A stretch of 23,602 bases of DNA from CAYFJO01 sp964343305 (lineage in GTDB: Bacteria > Planctomycetota > Planctomycetia > Pirellulales > Pirellulaceae). The notes under the pieces were generated by a model that was given only the letters and a program-made list of their open reading frames with translations, was not told the DNA's origin and did not search any database. Location of the stretch: contig CAYFJO010000145.1 of assembly GCA_964343305.1 (NCBI GenBank), positions 1 through 23,602 of the forward strand, given 5' to 3'. Position numbers and translations under genes: made by a program. How positions within the stretch are numbered: position 1 is the stretch's first letter; every line of letters begins with the position of its first letter. Below are positions 7,931-15,597 of the stretch, one piece after another.

Positions 7931-8968
7931 TCAATGCAATTCCTTCATCAATTGGACAAAGGGGACGAAGATCGAAAGGCAATACAGCAACGTGACGCCA
8001 CCCGCCACAACAACACATGTCATCATGGGAGCCACCGTGCGAATCCATTTGATGCGCCGCTCCGCTCGATGGCGATACGTTTGTGATGCGATTCGCAACG
8101 TGCGAACCAGGTCACCAGCTTCGGTCGGACTCGTGATCGCCCAGCGGAGAAACGGCGGAAACTGTCGTGCTTCATCAGCATCTGGTGCCGGCGATCGTTC
8201 TTGCTCGGCGGCGTTGGCCATTTGCGCAGCCGCAGACGTCAGCTCGTGGTCGCCACTGGCCTGAGCAGCCAGGCGGAGTGCTTCGTGCAAAGGAATTTCG
8301 TGTTCGACCAACAACGCCAGCAGTTCAGCCAAGCTGGCACAGCGCTGGTCAGCTGTGACCCGGGAAACACCCGGAAACCAACTGAAGAGCCTCGGTAAGC
8401 CGCGTAGCCATGTTGTGCGCGAACCGTTCGATCTGAACCCGACCAGAAGGAGAACGATTAACAACACCGGCGGAATCGGGGCCCAGAACGGCAGCGAATC
8501 ACGCAGCGTTTGCACAACATGAAAGACGGCACTAGCCCCCGCACCCAAGTCGGCCATTTGTTGGTAGGACTCAGGCGGAACGAACAAGCACGACGCGACA
8601 AACAGCAAATATGCCAGACCGCAGATGATTAACGGATAGATCAGCGCCGAACGTAGACTATGTCCCACATCAAGCAATGGTTGTGTGTATCGGCTTAGCG
8701 CCTCAAGCGCAGCAGGCAATCGGCCACAACGCAAACCTGCTCCCACCACGCTCTGGTAAATCGGCGGCAAGGACTGGGCCTCGTCTGATACCGCATCGAC
8801 CAACGAAACACCGCTTTCCACACGCTCCGTAAGCGCCTCATTGATCCGCCTGTTGGCGATGTCAGGATCGCTGCTCAACTGCGAGAGCCCCAGGTCAATC
8901 GGAATTCCAGCATGACTCAACGAAGCCACTTCTTTATTGAAAGCAATTAATTCGTCAAAGCTGGCCAT
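7931..8968 (-). CDS. GspF-like inner-membrane protein, first of three tandem copies
   Basis: 345 residues from the second of two adjacent ATG codons; GGAG lies 5 bases before it but only 2 before the first. The N-terminal domain (FNKEVASLSHAGIPIDLGL, ESGVSLVDAV) is a clear T2SSF cytoplasmic domain. Transmembrane segments lie near 111-130 (after SALIYPLII), 160-177 and 311-334. The second domain contains SLAELLALLVEHEIPLHEAL, equivalent to the usual L..LL..G.PL..AL pattern. This is the first gene of the GspF/pseudopilin operon. A copy of TTAGACAAATC that also precedes the sigma factor gene lies 57-67 bases upstream of the start. That suggests control by the adjacent ECF sigma factor, which is inference. 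The family acts as the inner-membrane platform of type II secretion and type IV pilus machines. Confidence 0.83.
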   Translation of the reverse strand: MASFDELIAFNKEVASLSHAGIPIDLGLSQLSSDPDIANRRINEALTERVESGVSLVDAVSDEAQSLPPIYQSVVGAGLRCGRLPAALEALSRYTQPLLDVGHSLRSALIYPLIICGLAYLLFVASCLFVPPESYQQMADLGAGASAVFHVVQTLRDSLPFWAPIPPVLLIVLLLVGFRSNGSRTTWLRGLPRLFSWFPGVSRVTADQRCASLAELLALLVEHEIPLHEALRLAAQASGDHELTSAAAQMANAAEQERSPAPDADEARQFPPFLRWAITSPTEAGDLVRTLRIASQTYRHRAERRIKWIRTVAPMMTCVVVAGGVTLLYCLSIFVPFVQLMKELH

Positions 8969-9024
8969 CATTACTCCACTTGCGTGCGATCCAGACGCTA
9001 TGCAAGTGATGTATGAGCCAACCA

Positions 9025-9035
9025 GATTTGTCTAA
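9025..9035 (-). promoter_or_regulatory. TTAGACAAATC motif upstream of the GspF/pseudopilin operon
   Basis: The 11-base sequence on the minus strand is identical to that upstream of the ECF sigma gene (10133-10143). It lies 57 bases before the first GspF-like start. It may be part of a sigma-specific promoter or an operator; no experimental consensus is known to me. Confidence 0.4.
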
Positions 9036-9159
9036 GTTTTTTTCGTAGAGCAGAGAGACCTTGAAATGCCTACACGGGGTTTGGACACCTCAGAGCGCAG
9101 CGTGCGTGTCGCAGACGTGACGGATCGACGTCGTTCTTGGCGCAAAGGCAACGCCAATA

Positions 9160-9546
9160 TCAAAACGCATCCTGGAGCAAACTTGCCTGGCGCTGGCGTA
9201 GTTCGCTAAACGAATCTGCCAGCGACCAACTGGCGTCGACATTCGCTTGTGTAGCTTTTCGCTGAGCTGCGGCGTACAGTTGATCACCGTTGGCACTGAC
9301 GGCCGCGTTGGGCGGGGAGGTGGAAGAAAATCGACCACGAATCTGACTCCCAAACATTGCGATGAAGATGACGCCCACAGCCAAAACCGCGATCCAGGAA
9401 CGGGTCGAAGATTCGCGGCGATCGTCGCGAGCCGCTTCAAGCGTGCGCGGACGCAGATCATCTGAAACTTCCAGATAACCACCCGCTGCTCGAATCATCT
9501 CTTCGATGTCACCAAAATCTGTGTTCAGGTCGGCCTGTTCAATCAT
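9160..9546 (-). CDS. Small one-TM protein co-translated with the ECF sigma factor, possible anti-sigma factor
   Basis: 128 residues. The ATG overlaps the sigma gene's stop by 8 bases, so the two are translationally coupled, the classic arrangement of sigma and anti-sigma genes. An acidic N-terminal part (about residues 1-45, GDIEEMIRAAGGYLEVSDDL) would be cytoplasmic. A single transmembrane segment is near 51-66 (WIAVLAVGVIFIAMFG), followed by a short Gln- and Ala-rich part outside. The Zn-binding HxxxCxxC motif of ZAS-type anti-sigma factors is absent, so if it is an anti-sigma factor it belongs to another class. In planctomycetes, similar small membrane proteins often follow ECF genes. The end is followed by a 190-base gap before the GspF-like operon, which has its own motif. 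Confidence 0.6.
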   Translation of the reverse strand: MIEQADLNTDFGDIEEMIRAAGGYLEVSDDLRPRTLEAARDDRRESSTRSWIAVLAVGVIFIAMFGSQIRGRFSSTSPPNAAVSANGDQLYAAAQRKATQANVDASWSLADSFSELRQRQASLLQDAF

Positions 9547-10105
9547 GTTGCACCCCCGGCCGCATCGGCGCTAGCTGACGGGAGAGCTTTTGCATCGCAT
9601 ACTGGTATCGACTGGCCGCCGTGTTCTGTGAAATCTCAAGAATCTCACCAATTCCCGCGAAGCTCATGTCTTCCCAGATTTTCAACACGACCACTTCGGC
9701 CTGCTCGGTCGGCAGCAGGCGCAGTGCCTTCCAGACCGCGCGGTGAGTATCTTCCAACTCGATCTCGTCAACGAGCCGACGAGTCAATAAGTCAGTCAAG
9801 TCACTGACAAGCGAGCAATTCTTCTTTCCTCGCAAAATCATCAGGGCCTCGTTGCGCACCATCCGCAGCAGATATGCCCAGGAGCATTTCGCCGTGGCAA
9901 GCAGGTTGGGACGGGCGGCAACTCGTACCAACGCGGTCTGCACCGCGTCTTCCGCATCGTGCTGATTCCGCGTCAGCGTAACGGCATACCGCACAAGCCG
10001 ACGGGCGGTCAGATCATAGAGGGCTCCGAGCGACTCTACACCCATCTCGGCTAATGTATGTGCACGCTCGCCGACACGCTCGGAAAATGTCATCTGTTCA
10101 TCCAT
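9539..10105 (-). CDS. RNA polymerase sigma factor, ECF family
   Basis: 188 residues from the ATG at 10105; an in-frame TTG just upstream is less likely. AGGA lies 3 bases before the ATG. Region 2 is seen at about residues 27-75 (LYDLTARRLVRYAVTLTRNQHDAEDAVQTAL), including the DAEDAVQ motif typical of ECF sigma-2. Region 4 is near 125-175, with LRLLPTEQAEVVVLKIWEDM, the helix-turn-helix FAGIGEILEISQNTAASRY, and the C-terminal basic helix. There is no region 1 or 3, as expected for ECF factors. It directs RNA polymerase to a small gene set. The coupled membrane protein downstream may regulate it, and a motif shared with the GspF operon suggests that operon and its own promoter are targets (inference). 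Confidence 0.92.
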   Translation of the reverse strand: MDEQMTFSERVGERAHTLAEMGVESLGALYDLTARRLVRYAVTLTRNQHDAEDAVQTALVRVAARPNLLATAKCSWAYLLRMVRNEALMILRGKKNCSLVSDLTDLLTRRLVDEIELEDTHRAVWKALRLLPTEQAEVVVLKIWEDMSFAGIGEILEISQNTAASRYQYAMQKLSRQLAPMRPGVQHD

Positions 10106-10132
10106 CAATCCTGAGGATGCACAATGGCCACG

Positions 10133-10143
10133 GATTTGTCTAA
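10133..10143 (-). promoter_or_regulatory. TTAGACAAATC motif upstream of the ECF sigma gene
   Basis: This is the second perfect copy of the 11-base motif, 28 bases upstream of the sigma start. Here it is preceded by TTTG, so TTTGT-TAG-ACAAA also forms a small inverted repeat. It is a candidate autoregulated promoter element or operator. No other copy was seen in the window. Confidence 0.4.
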
Positions 10144-10319
10144 CAAAATCGAAATAATTTCATGCGCGCTTGTTAAGGCCAAGCCCGTAGCCGGGATTGC
10201 GTTCCAGTGAATCACAGACTGAACTGTACGCATTCTGACCGTTTTTGCCACCGATTACCACAACCAGGATTTTGCGTTGCTACAATGGCATGCAATTAGA
10301 ACCGAATCCGGAGTGCAAA

Positions 10320-12710
10320 ATGTTATATCGCTTTTCCACATTCGTGAACTCACTGTTGACCGTGTTCGTGGCCACAACCTGGTTGGTGGCGGCACCTTGG
10401 GAAGCAAAGGACTTGAATCCCGTTACTAGCAGATCTGCGCCCAGTCATCCGCCAATCACGTTGGTCAAGGATGGCAAGCCCTTGGCGTCGATCGTGGCGG
10501 CGAGTCGGCAAACGGGTGCACGCGATTTACAGCATTTCATCCAAGCCGCGACAGGGGCCGAATTGCCGATCGTCAAAGAAGCGCCCGATGGAATGGCGAT
10601 TGTCCTGGGCGATTGCGAGCAAGCTGCCGCGTTGGGCCTCGACAGTTCGAAATTGCCGCCCGAGGGTTTTGCGATCAAGACCGTGGCCAATCGCGTCTAT
10701 ATTGTGGGACAAAACTCGGGACGCAGCGCCGACGGACAGCAATGGGGTGTGAACGATTTTCTGGAGCGATTCGTTGGCGTTCGCTGGTATTTTCCGCCGG
10801 CTGTGGAAAAGGGACCTCAAATTGGCCAATCGATTCCAAAGACGAAGCAGCTCGCTGTGCCGCCCATGTGGATCGAAGACGCACCCGTGTTTCGCATGCG
10901 CGTGATGTGGCCGCCGATGTCGCAGCCCTGGCAAGGTAAAGGGATCAGCCTCAGCGGCGTGCAAAACTTTTCGCGAGCGGGCAACTCGTGGCCAATTCAA
11001 TTGAAAGTGCACCAACCGAATTGGTCGCGTCACGAAGATCTGAAGAAGGCACGGCCGGGTGTGTATCAAATGCGAAAGGACGGCACGCGGCAACACGAAG
11101 TGCTGTGCTATGGCCATCCTCAGACAGTCGAAACTTACCTCGAAGGAATTCAAAACTTCCTCGACAAAAAGCAACCGTTGTACGCACCAATCGCCGACAA
11201 AGCGATCACGGTGTCGCCCTACGACGTCGAGCTGGCTTGCTATTGTGAGCACTGTCAAAAACTGTGGGACAACGACGCGGGACAATACGGCGGTGCGTCG
11301 CGAGTCATGGCAACGTTTGTTGACAAATTGGCGCGCGAAGTAAAGAAACGCTGGCCCAAGGAGGATTTCACGATTGTCTATCTGCCGTACCTCAATTACA
11401 CGACGGCTCCGAAAGGGTTTCGCTTTCCTGGCAATGTCGAAGTGCAATTGGCCGGCATGCCGGGCATGGCGTCGTACAAAGAGCCCGCGATTCGCGATTT
11501 GGAACAAGCCAACATCGACCGCTGGATCGCGACGACTGGGCGGCCGATTCAGAACTGGCATTACAGCGCCTGGCCCGCGCACAAGACAAAAGCTGCGTTT
11601 CAGTACCCACACGTGCTGAAGGATTTTTACCAACGAAACCGCGGCAAAACGATCGGCTCGTTTATCAACGGGACGCATAACCACTGGCCTCGGCAGCACA
11701 TCAGCATGTATTGCTGGCTGCGTGTTTTGTGGGACCCCGAATTCGATGTGGACGCCGCGATTGATGAATTCGCGCGGAGAATGTACGGCCCTTCGGCGGG
11801 CACGATGCGCAAGCTGCTGGCGTTGCAGATCGACGGTTGGGAAAAGAGCCGCTGGCCTGGCGAACGGTTTTCACCCAAAGGAATTTACGAGGCCAGCTTT
11901 CCACCCGAGAGAGTTGACCAGATGAAGTCGCTGTTGGCCAAAGGCCGTGCCGAAGCCAAAGGCGATCCGTTGGCAACTGCGCGAATCGAATACAGCGCCG
12001 CGTCCTTCGAAGAGTTCTTCAAAGAGTCGGCCACGATGTCGGGCGCGGGATTCAAACCGCTCGTGGCACAAAAAGTCGGCGAATCTCCCGCCATCGATGG
12101 CAAACTCGACGACGCACAATGGAAACGCGCCGCGGCCAATTCGTTCGTCCAAGCCACTGGAAAGGCGAAAGGGCAGCCTGCTATTTACGCCAGCAACGTG
12201 AAAGCTGTCTGGACATTCGACGGCATCACGTTCGGCTTTCATTTGCATGAACCTACGCCGCAACTTCTCGAAACCAGCAACGGCGGCCACGACAACGGCA
12301 ACATGTGGTGGGACGACAACGTTGAGTTGTTTCTCGATGTGACGGGCAAAAGCGAAGGCGAGTTTTATCAGTTCATCGTCAACCCGGACATCAACATCTG
12401 GGACTCGAAGCAAAAGGACACGACGTGGGAGTGCAAGGGGTTCAAAGCGGCCGCCCATCGCGGCAAGGATTTCTGGAGCCTGGAAGTTTACCTGCCCTAT
12501 TCGGCGTTTCCCGAAGCCGATAAACCCGGCTCCGGAACTGACACCAAGTGGACCGGCAACTTCACACGCCACCGCGTCGCCGACAAAGGCTTGAAGTCGA
12601 CCAAACCACAACAAGAAGGCAGCGTCCGCGAGTATCAACGCATGAACACAACCGGCGCGACGACCAGCGACAACCTGGCCGACTTTACCGAGATTCAGTT
12701 CATCGAGTGA
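10320..12710 (+). CDS. Exported DUF4838 protein with C-terminal CBM9-like domain
   Basis: 796 residues from the ATG at 10320. A longer in-frame start at 10245 exists, but 10320 has GGAG at 6 bases and yields a proper signal peptide (core SLLTVFVATTWLVAA). The first part (about residues 50-160, with ASRQTGARDLQHFIQAATGA) resembles the small N-terminal domain found in GH67 and GH20-like enzymes. DUF4838 follows, with ERFVGVRWYFPP and the Cys-rich stretch CYCEHCQKLW near residue 305. The last 210 residues form a CBM9/DOMON-like sandwich (PAIDGKLDDAQWKRA, WWDDNVELFLDV, YQFIVNPD). Such proteins are frequent in polysaccharide-degrading Planctomycetes and Bacteroidetes and are presumed periplasmic or surface glycosidases; the exact substrate is unknown. 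It is transcribed divergently from the ECF sigma gene. A TACAAT box at 10281-10286 is a weak promoter candidate. Confidence 0.88.
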   Translation: MLYRFSTFVNSLLTVFVATTWLVAAPWEAKDLNPVTSRSAPSHPPITLVKDGKPLASIVAASRQTGARDLQHFIQAATGAELPIVKEAPDGMAIVLGDCEQAAALGLDSSKLPPEGFAIKTVANRVYIVGQNSGRSADGQQWGVNDFLERFVGVRWYFPPAVEKGPQIGQSIPKTKQLAVPPMWIEDAPVFRMRVMWPPMSQPWQGKGISLSGVQNFSRAGNSWPIQLKVHQPNWSRHEDLKKARPGVYQMRKDGTRQHEVLCYGHPQTVETYLEGIQNFLDKKQPLYAPIADKAITVSPYDVELACYCEHCQKLWDNDAGQYGGASRVMATFVDKLAREVKKRWPKEDFTIVYLPYLNYTTAPKGFRFPGNVEVQLAGMPGMASYKEPAIRDLEQANIDRWIATTGRPIQNWHYSAWPAHKTKAAFQYPHVLKDFYQRNRGKTIGSFINGTHNHWPRQHISMYCWLRVLWDPEFDVDAAIDEFARRMYGPSAGTMRKLLALQIDGWEKSRWPGERFSPKGIYEASFPPERVDQMKSLLAKGRAEAKGDPLATARIEYSAASFEEFFKESATMSGAGFKPLVAQKVGESPAIDGKLDDAQWKRAAANSFVQATGKAKGQPAIYASNVKAVWTFDGITFGFHLHEPTPQLLETSNGGHDNGNMWWDDNVELFLDVTGKSEGEFYQFIVNPDINIWDSKQKDTTWECKGFKAAAHRGKDFWSLEVYLPYSAFPEADKPGSGTDTKWTGNFTRHRVADKGLKSTKPQQEGSVREYQRMNTTGATTSDNLADFTEIQFIE

Positions 12711-12781
12711 TGGCAGAACAATGTAGGGCAGAATGAATTAAGAAAGGAATCTTCATCATTCTGCCCTACATGATTCTGTCA
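12711..12781. repeat. Inverted repeat with 26-base arms, REP-like or terminator stem-loop
   Basis: Arms 12711-12736 and 12756-12781 match at 23 of 26 positions, with a perfect inner 16 bases (ATGTAGGGCAGAATGA). The loop is 19 bases. It begins at the base after the DUF4838 stop codon, so it could end transcription, but there is no T-tract. Each arm carries GGCAGAA or a close variant twice, 14 bases apart. The form suggests a dispersed palindromic element. No target-site duplication was recognised. Confidence 0.65.
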
Positions 12782-12894
12782 AATCTCCGAGCATCCTGCG
12801 CATCACATTCGAAAGAGGCAAGCAAACCAAAATGCGCGACATTCTTTCCGCGCAAGATCATCTACATGATGGAATAAGAGACGACTGCGGATCG

Positions 12895-12948
12895 GAACAG
12901 AAGGAAACCAAGGAAACAAAGCTTCGTTACCTTTGTTTGCTTCTGTTC
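12895..12948. repeat. Imperfect inverted repeat in the gap before the transposase remnant
   Basis: GAACAGAAG (12895-12903) and AAACAAAG (12914-12921) face CTTTGTTTGCTTCTGTTC (12931-12948). The stem is interrupted on the left by about nine extra purine-rich bases. The rest of the 12782-12986 gap shows no gene I can support. Confidence 0.4.
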
Positions 12949-12986
12949 AAAATCACCCGTCAAGTACAACTTTTGTACCAGCAGTT

Positions 12987-13325
12987 GCCTTCGATGCTTT
13001 CCTGAAAAAATATCAAGCGAAGTACGCATCGGCCCGCCAGTGCCTAGCCAAGGACCGCTACGTGCTGCTGACGTTCTACGACTTTCCGGCGGAGCCTTGG
13101 AAACACTTGCGGACGACCAACCCGATAGAATCGACGTTTGCCACGATCCGCCTGCGTCACCGCAAGACGCAAGGCAGCGGCAGCCGACAAACGTGCCTGG
13201 GGATGAGGTTCAAGCTCGCCCCATCCGCGCAGAAACGCTGACGAAGGTTAGAAGGACACCAGCACATCACACCCCTACTTCAAGGAAGGAAATTCATCGT
13301 CGGAATCATGCAGGACGCCGCCTAA
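12987..13325 (+). pseudogene. 3' remnant of an IS256-family (Mutator-type) transposase
   Basis: Only the C-terminal part of the transposase is left. The stretch AFDAFLKKYQAKY, CLAKDRYVLLTFYDFPAEPW and LRTTNPIESTFATIRLRHRK, followed by a GSGSRQTCLGMRFKLA segment, is the typical IS256 C-terminal region and carries the catalytic-region Glu of NPIEST. The family has about 400 residues, so around three quarters is missing. The frame meets TGA at 13239-13241 where relatives have Trp, but the same frame goes on for 27 more codons with clear family sequence (RRLEGHQHITPLLQGRKFIV) to TAA at 13323-13325. So it is both truncated and interrupted by a nonsense mutation. No terminal inverted repeats or target duplication were found. 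Confidence 0.85.
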
Positions 13326-13416
13326 AAACTTCATCGCTCAGAACACAACATTTGACAATGACTCCCGCAGGTTCGACAGTGCCACCAGCCGCCATTCGGC
13401 AACACCGATACATAGA

Positions 13417-14304
13417 TTACTCACGGGAGCGAAGCTGATTCTGTAAATCGGCTGCCATCGCCTCTAGCGCCGACAAGTCCATTTGAGCAAGCACTTCACT
13501 GGATGACTCACCCATCCCAAGCAACTGCTGCAACAACCGAATCCTTCCGATCTGCTCACCTCTCGCCTCACCTTCCTCGCGGCCTTTCTGTTCGGCATGC
13601 ATCAGCCGTGCCCGTTCGTCACGTTGAAACTTGAGGCGTGCTTCGTACAAAGCTCGTTCAGTTGGTGTCTTTGCAATCATCTCCAAGACTCCCATCGCTT
13701 CGGTAAACTCATGGTCAACCAGCCGATCCGCGAGTTGCTCGGCAGTGGACGTCGAGGCGAAACGCAAAAAGTATAACCATTCGTCAAACGGATCGCTGAT
13801 ATTCTCATTATCGTCGGGCGGGTCGTATTTTGGCAACTCGATCGTGTGGATTTGCAGGTCGTGGGTCAATGTTTCGCCGTGGCGGTCGTCTCGCAAGCGA
13901 AAATCCAGGTGCAAATCGGACGACCCGGGAAACATCACCGCGTCCAGAACGCAAATGCTGATCGCCGGTCGCAACGCCGGGTAGTCCTGCCCCTCGGTCA
14001 ATTGTTCCACATACAGGCAGGCAGTATAGTAGGCCAGCCGCTGCTGAATCCCGACGGGCAGAGAAGTTTGCATCTCGACATTCAAACGGCGTCCCTGTTC
14101 GTCCGTTGCCAAGACATCCAGCACGGAAAGTATGTCTTCCTCAAAGTCCTTTTCCAAGAACGGATTGAGAATCGTCACCTCCGTAATCCGAGGCGACACG
14201 CCCAACACCGCATTGAGGAAGTGCACCGTGATTCGCGAATGTTCGGGGCTTCCCAACAACCGCTTGAAGGCAAAGTCGACGGTCGGATCAATACCAGTGG
14301 CCAC
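13417..14304 (-). CDS. Rpn family / PD-(D/E)XK nuclease transposase-like protein
   Basis: 295 residues, start GTG with AGGA 8 bases upstream. The N-terminus (IDPTVDFAFKRLLGSPEH) and the block SVLDVLATDEQGRRLNVEMQ are diagnostic of the Rpn/PDDEXK_2 family. Likely catalytic residues are D63, E77 and Q79 (D...E-x-Q). The middle repeats the family pattern IHTIELPKY and FDEWLYFLRFAS. The C-terminal 60 residues are rich in Glu and Arg and likely helical. Rpn proteins of Escherichia coli are DNA endonucleases that promote RecA-independent recombination; chromosomal relatives are common and often called transposases without evidence of transposition. It lies next to an IS256 remnant, convergent with it. 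A weak promoter (TTGCTC - 18 bases - TAGAAT) can be read upstream at 14381-14352 on the minus strand. Confidence 0.88.
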   Translation of the reverse strand: MATGIDPTVDFAFKRLLGSPEHSRITVHFLNAVLGVSPRITEVTILNPFLEKDFEEDILSVLDVLATDEQGRRLNVEMQTSLPVGIQQRLAYYTACLYVEQLTEGQDYPALRPAISICVLDAVMFPGSSDLHLDFRLRDDRHGETLTHDLQIHTIELPKYDPPDDNENISDPFDEWLYFLRFASTSTAEQLADRLVDHEFTEAMGVLEMIAKTPTERALYEARLKFQRDERARLMHAEQKGREEGEARGEQIGRIRLLQQLLGMGESSSEVLAQMDLSALEAMAADLQNQLRSRE

Positions 14305-14522
14305 CAGCGCTGTCCTGGCAGAGAAGACATGAAATGCGTCTGAAGACTGGCATTCTACAACGATCGATTCTCGGTGAGCAAACGGCTACCGTTGCCCTTG
14401 CGTGCGAAATCCATGCAATTCTGCAGGAAATCAGAAAGACGGAGGTTGCCTGTTCTTTTCGTCTCGTCTTTTCGCGCAAAGACACAGTTAGTCAGCGCCA
14501 CCCCTTCTGGGTTCAACCGGAG

Positions 14523-15410
14523 CTACTCCAACTTGAACGAATCAAAAAACTCTTGGATATCTTGTTTGTTCTCGTCTCCCGGAGGCCCCATCCATAGTTT
14601 TTGATAGAGCATTTTGTCGGTGATAAAAAACTGTGCTCTCGCGGCGGTTGGCTGACCTCCAACAATGGCGTCGATGACAACAATCTCCACGCCCGGATGA
14701 CCGAGAATCTGCAAATTTTTCTTTGAACCGAGCGTCCCTTGTAGTCCACCAACTGCGAGTTCGACTTTGCCTTCAAGCATCTCATCGACTTTGGTTTTCG
14801 ATTGCGTAATCTGGCCGGGAAGACTTGTGTGGCCAGTCGAGTACAGACCGTTTGCGCCGAAGTTGGAGGTCGCAATTTTTGTTAGAAAACTTCCTGCGGG
14901 TGAGACGTGCGATCGGGTTTGTAAATCGGGGTGTTGCGGCATCATAACTCTGTAGCCGCCATCTGGCGATTCGTATTCGACCCACGAACTCATCGTCGAG
15001 CTGGAGTTATTATTTTCTGTTACCGGATCGTTGGCGTTTCCGTCTAACTTAATGACAAGCGCGACGACGATACCAATTATTGCCAACATTCCAACGCTGC
15101 CGCCCACGATGAGGCCAATCATCAAACCTTTGCCGCGCTTCTTGGACGCCGCGAATTGTTGACCCCAGCCGGATGCGCCATCAGATGGACTGTTCATCAG
15201 TGGATTGGATTGTGGATACGTCCCACTCAACGGCGCAGAACTAAATGATTGTTCGTCGAAACCGCCGATCCCTAGCAGGTCATTGGCTGGTTGTGTTGGG
15301 TGTGGGATTTGCAAAGGCGCCTGGCAACTCGGACATTTTACAACTCTACCTGCAAGTTGAAGCTGAGCGCTGAACGACTGACCACATTGGCATGTAACTG
15401 GGATAGGCAT
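14523..15410 (-). CDS. Zinc-ribbon protein with one transmembrane segment, function unknown
   Basis: 295 residues from the ATG at 15410. A start 93 bases further up is possible, but the peptide it adds is not family-like. The N-terminus is a small zinc ribbon: C7, C9, C26 and C29 (CQCG ... CPSC), a pattern common in planctomycete membrane proteins. A low-complexity linker rich in Ser, Pro and Gly follows (about 35-88), then a basic stretch and one transmembrane helix near 95-121 (LMIGLIVGGSVGMLAIIGIV). The C-terminal domain (about 140-295) would be outside the cytoplasm, is beta-rich, and begins WVEYESPDGGYRVMMPQHP, a pattern seen in exported proteins of unknown function. It is divergent from the toxin-antitoxin pair. 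Role unknown; sensing or scaffold work is speculative. Confidence 0.75.
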   Translation of the reverse strand: MPIPVTCQCGQSFSAQLQLAGRVVKCPSCQAPLQIPHPTQPANDLLGIGGFDEQSFSSAPLSGTYPQSNPLMNSPSDGASGWGQQFAASKKRGKGLMIGLIVGGSVGMLAIIGIVVALVIKLDGNANDPVTENNNSSSTMSSWVEYESPDGGYRVMMPQHPDLQTRSHVSPAGSFLTKIATSNFGANGLYSTGHTSLPGQITQSKTKVDEMLEGKVELAVGGLQGTLGSKKNLQILGHPGVEIVVIDAIVGGQPTAARAQFFITDKMLYQKLWMGPPGDENKQDIQEFFDSFKLE

Positions 15411-15575
15411 CAGATTTGCTAACCTACCAAGAGCACTGGTGACTGATTGTCGCACAGCATTCCTCCATTCGCAAGAGGCAGTCGAGACGAAAAGGACATG
15501 CATCGTTTACGGCGTTGGTGGCCATTTCTCGCATCCAAAGAGGAACTGAACTTTCGCCAAGACTCTCTGTCTGCG

Positions 15576-15581
15576 TATAAT
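15576..15581 (+). promoter_or_regulatory. TATAAT -10 box before the DUF433 gene
   Basis: A perfect sigma-70 -10 hexamer lies 17 bases upstream of the ATG at 15598. No good -35 box is visible at 17 bases (TTCGCC). A transcript from here would start near 15588, leaving about 10 bases of leader, too short for a Shine-Dalgarno before that ATG. Confidence 0.4.
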
Positions 15582-15597
15582 TCAAACATCAGTTTTC

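Noticed and set aside
10527..11699. A 390-codon open frame on the minus strand opposite the DUF4838 gene
   Set aside because: It is antisense to a protein with clear family motifs, and its translation is rich in Arg and His with no recognisable domain.
14305..14522. The gap between the Rpn-like and the zinc-ribbon genes, tested for a small gene or RNA
   Set aside because: Short open frames there have no ribosome binding site or motif and overlap the genes; only a weak promoter for the Rpn-like gene can be read.
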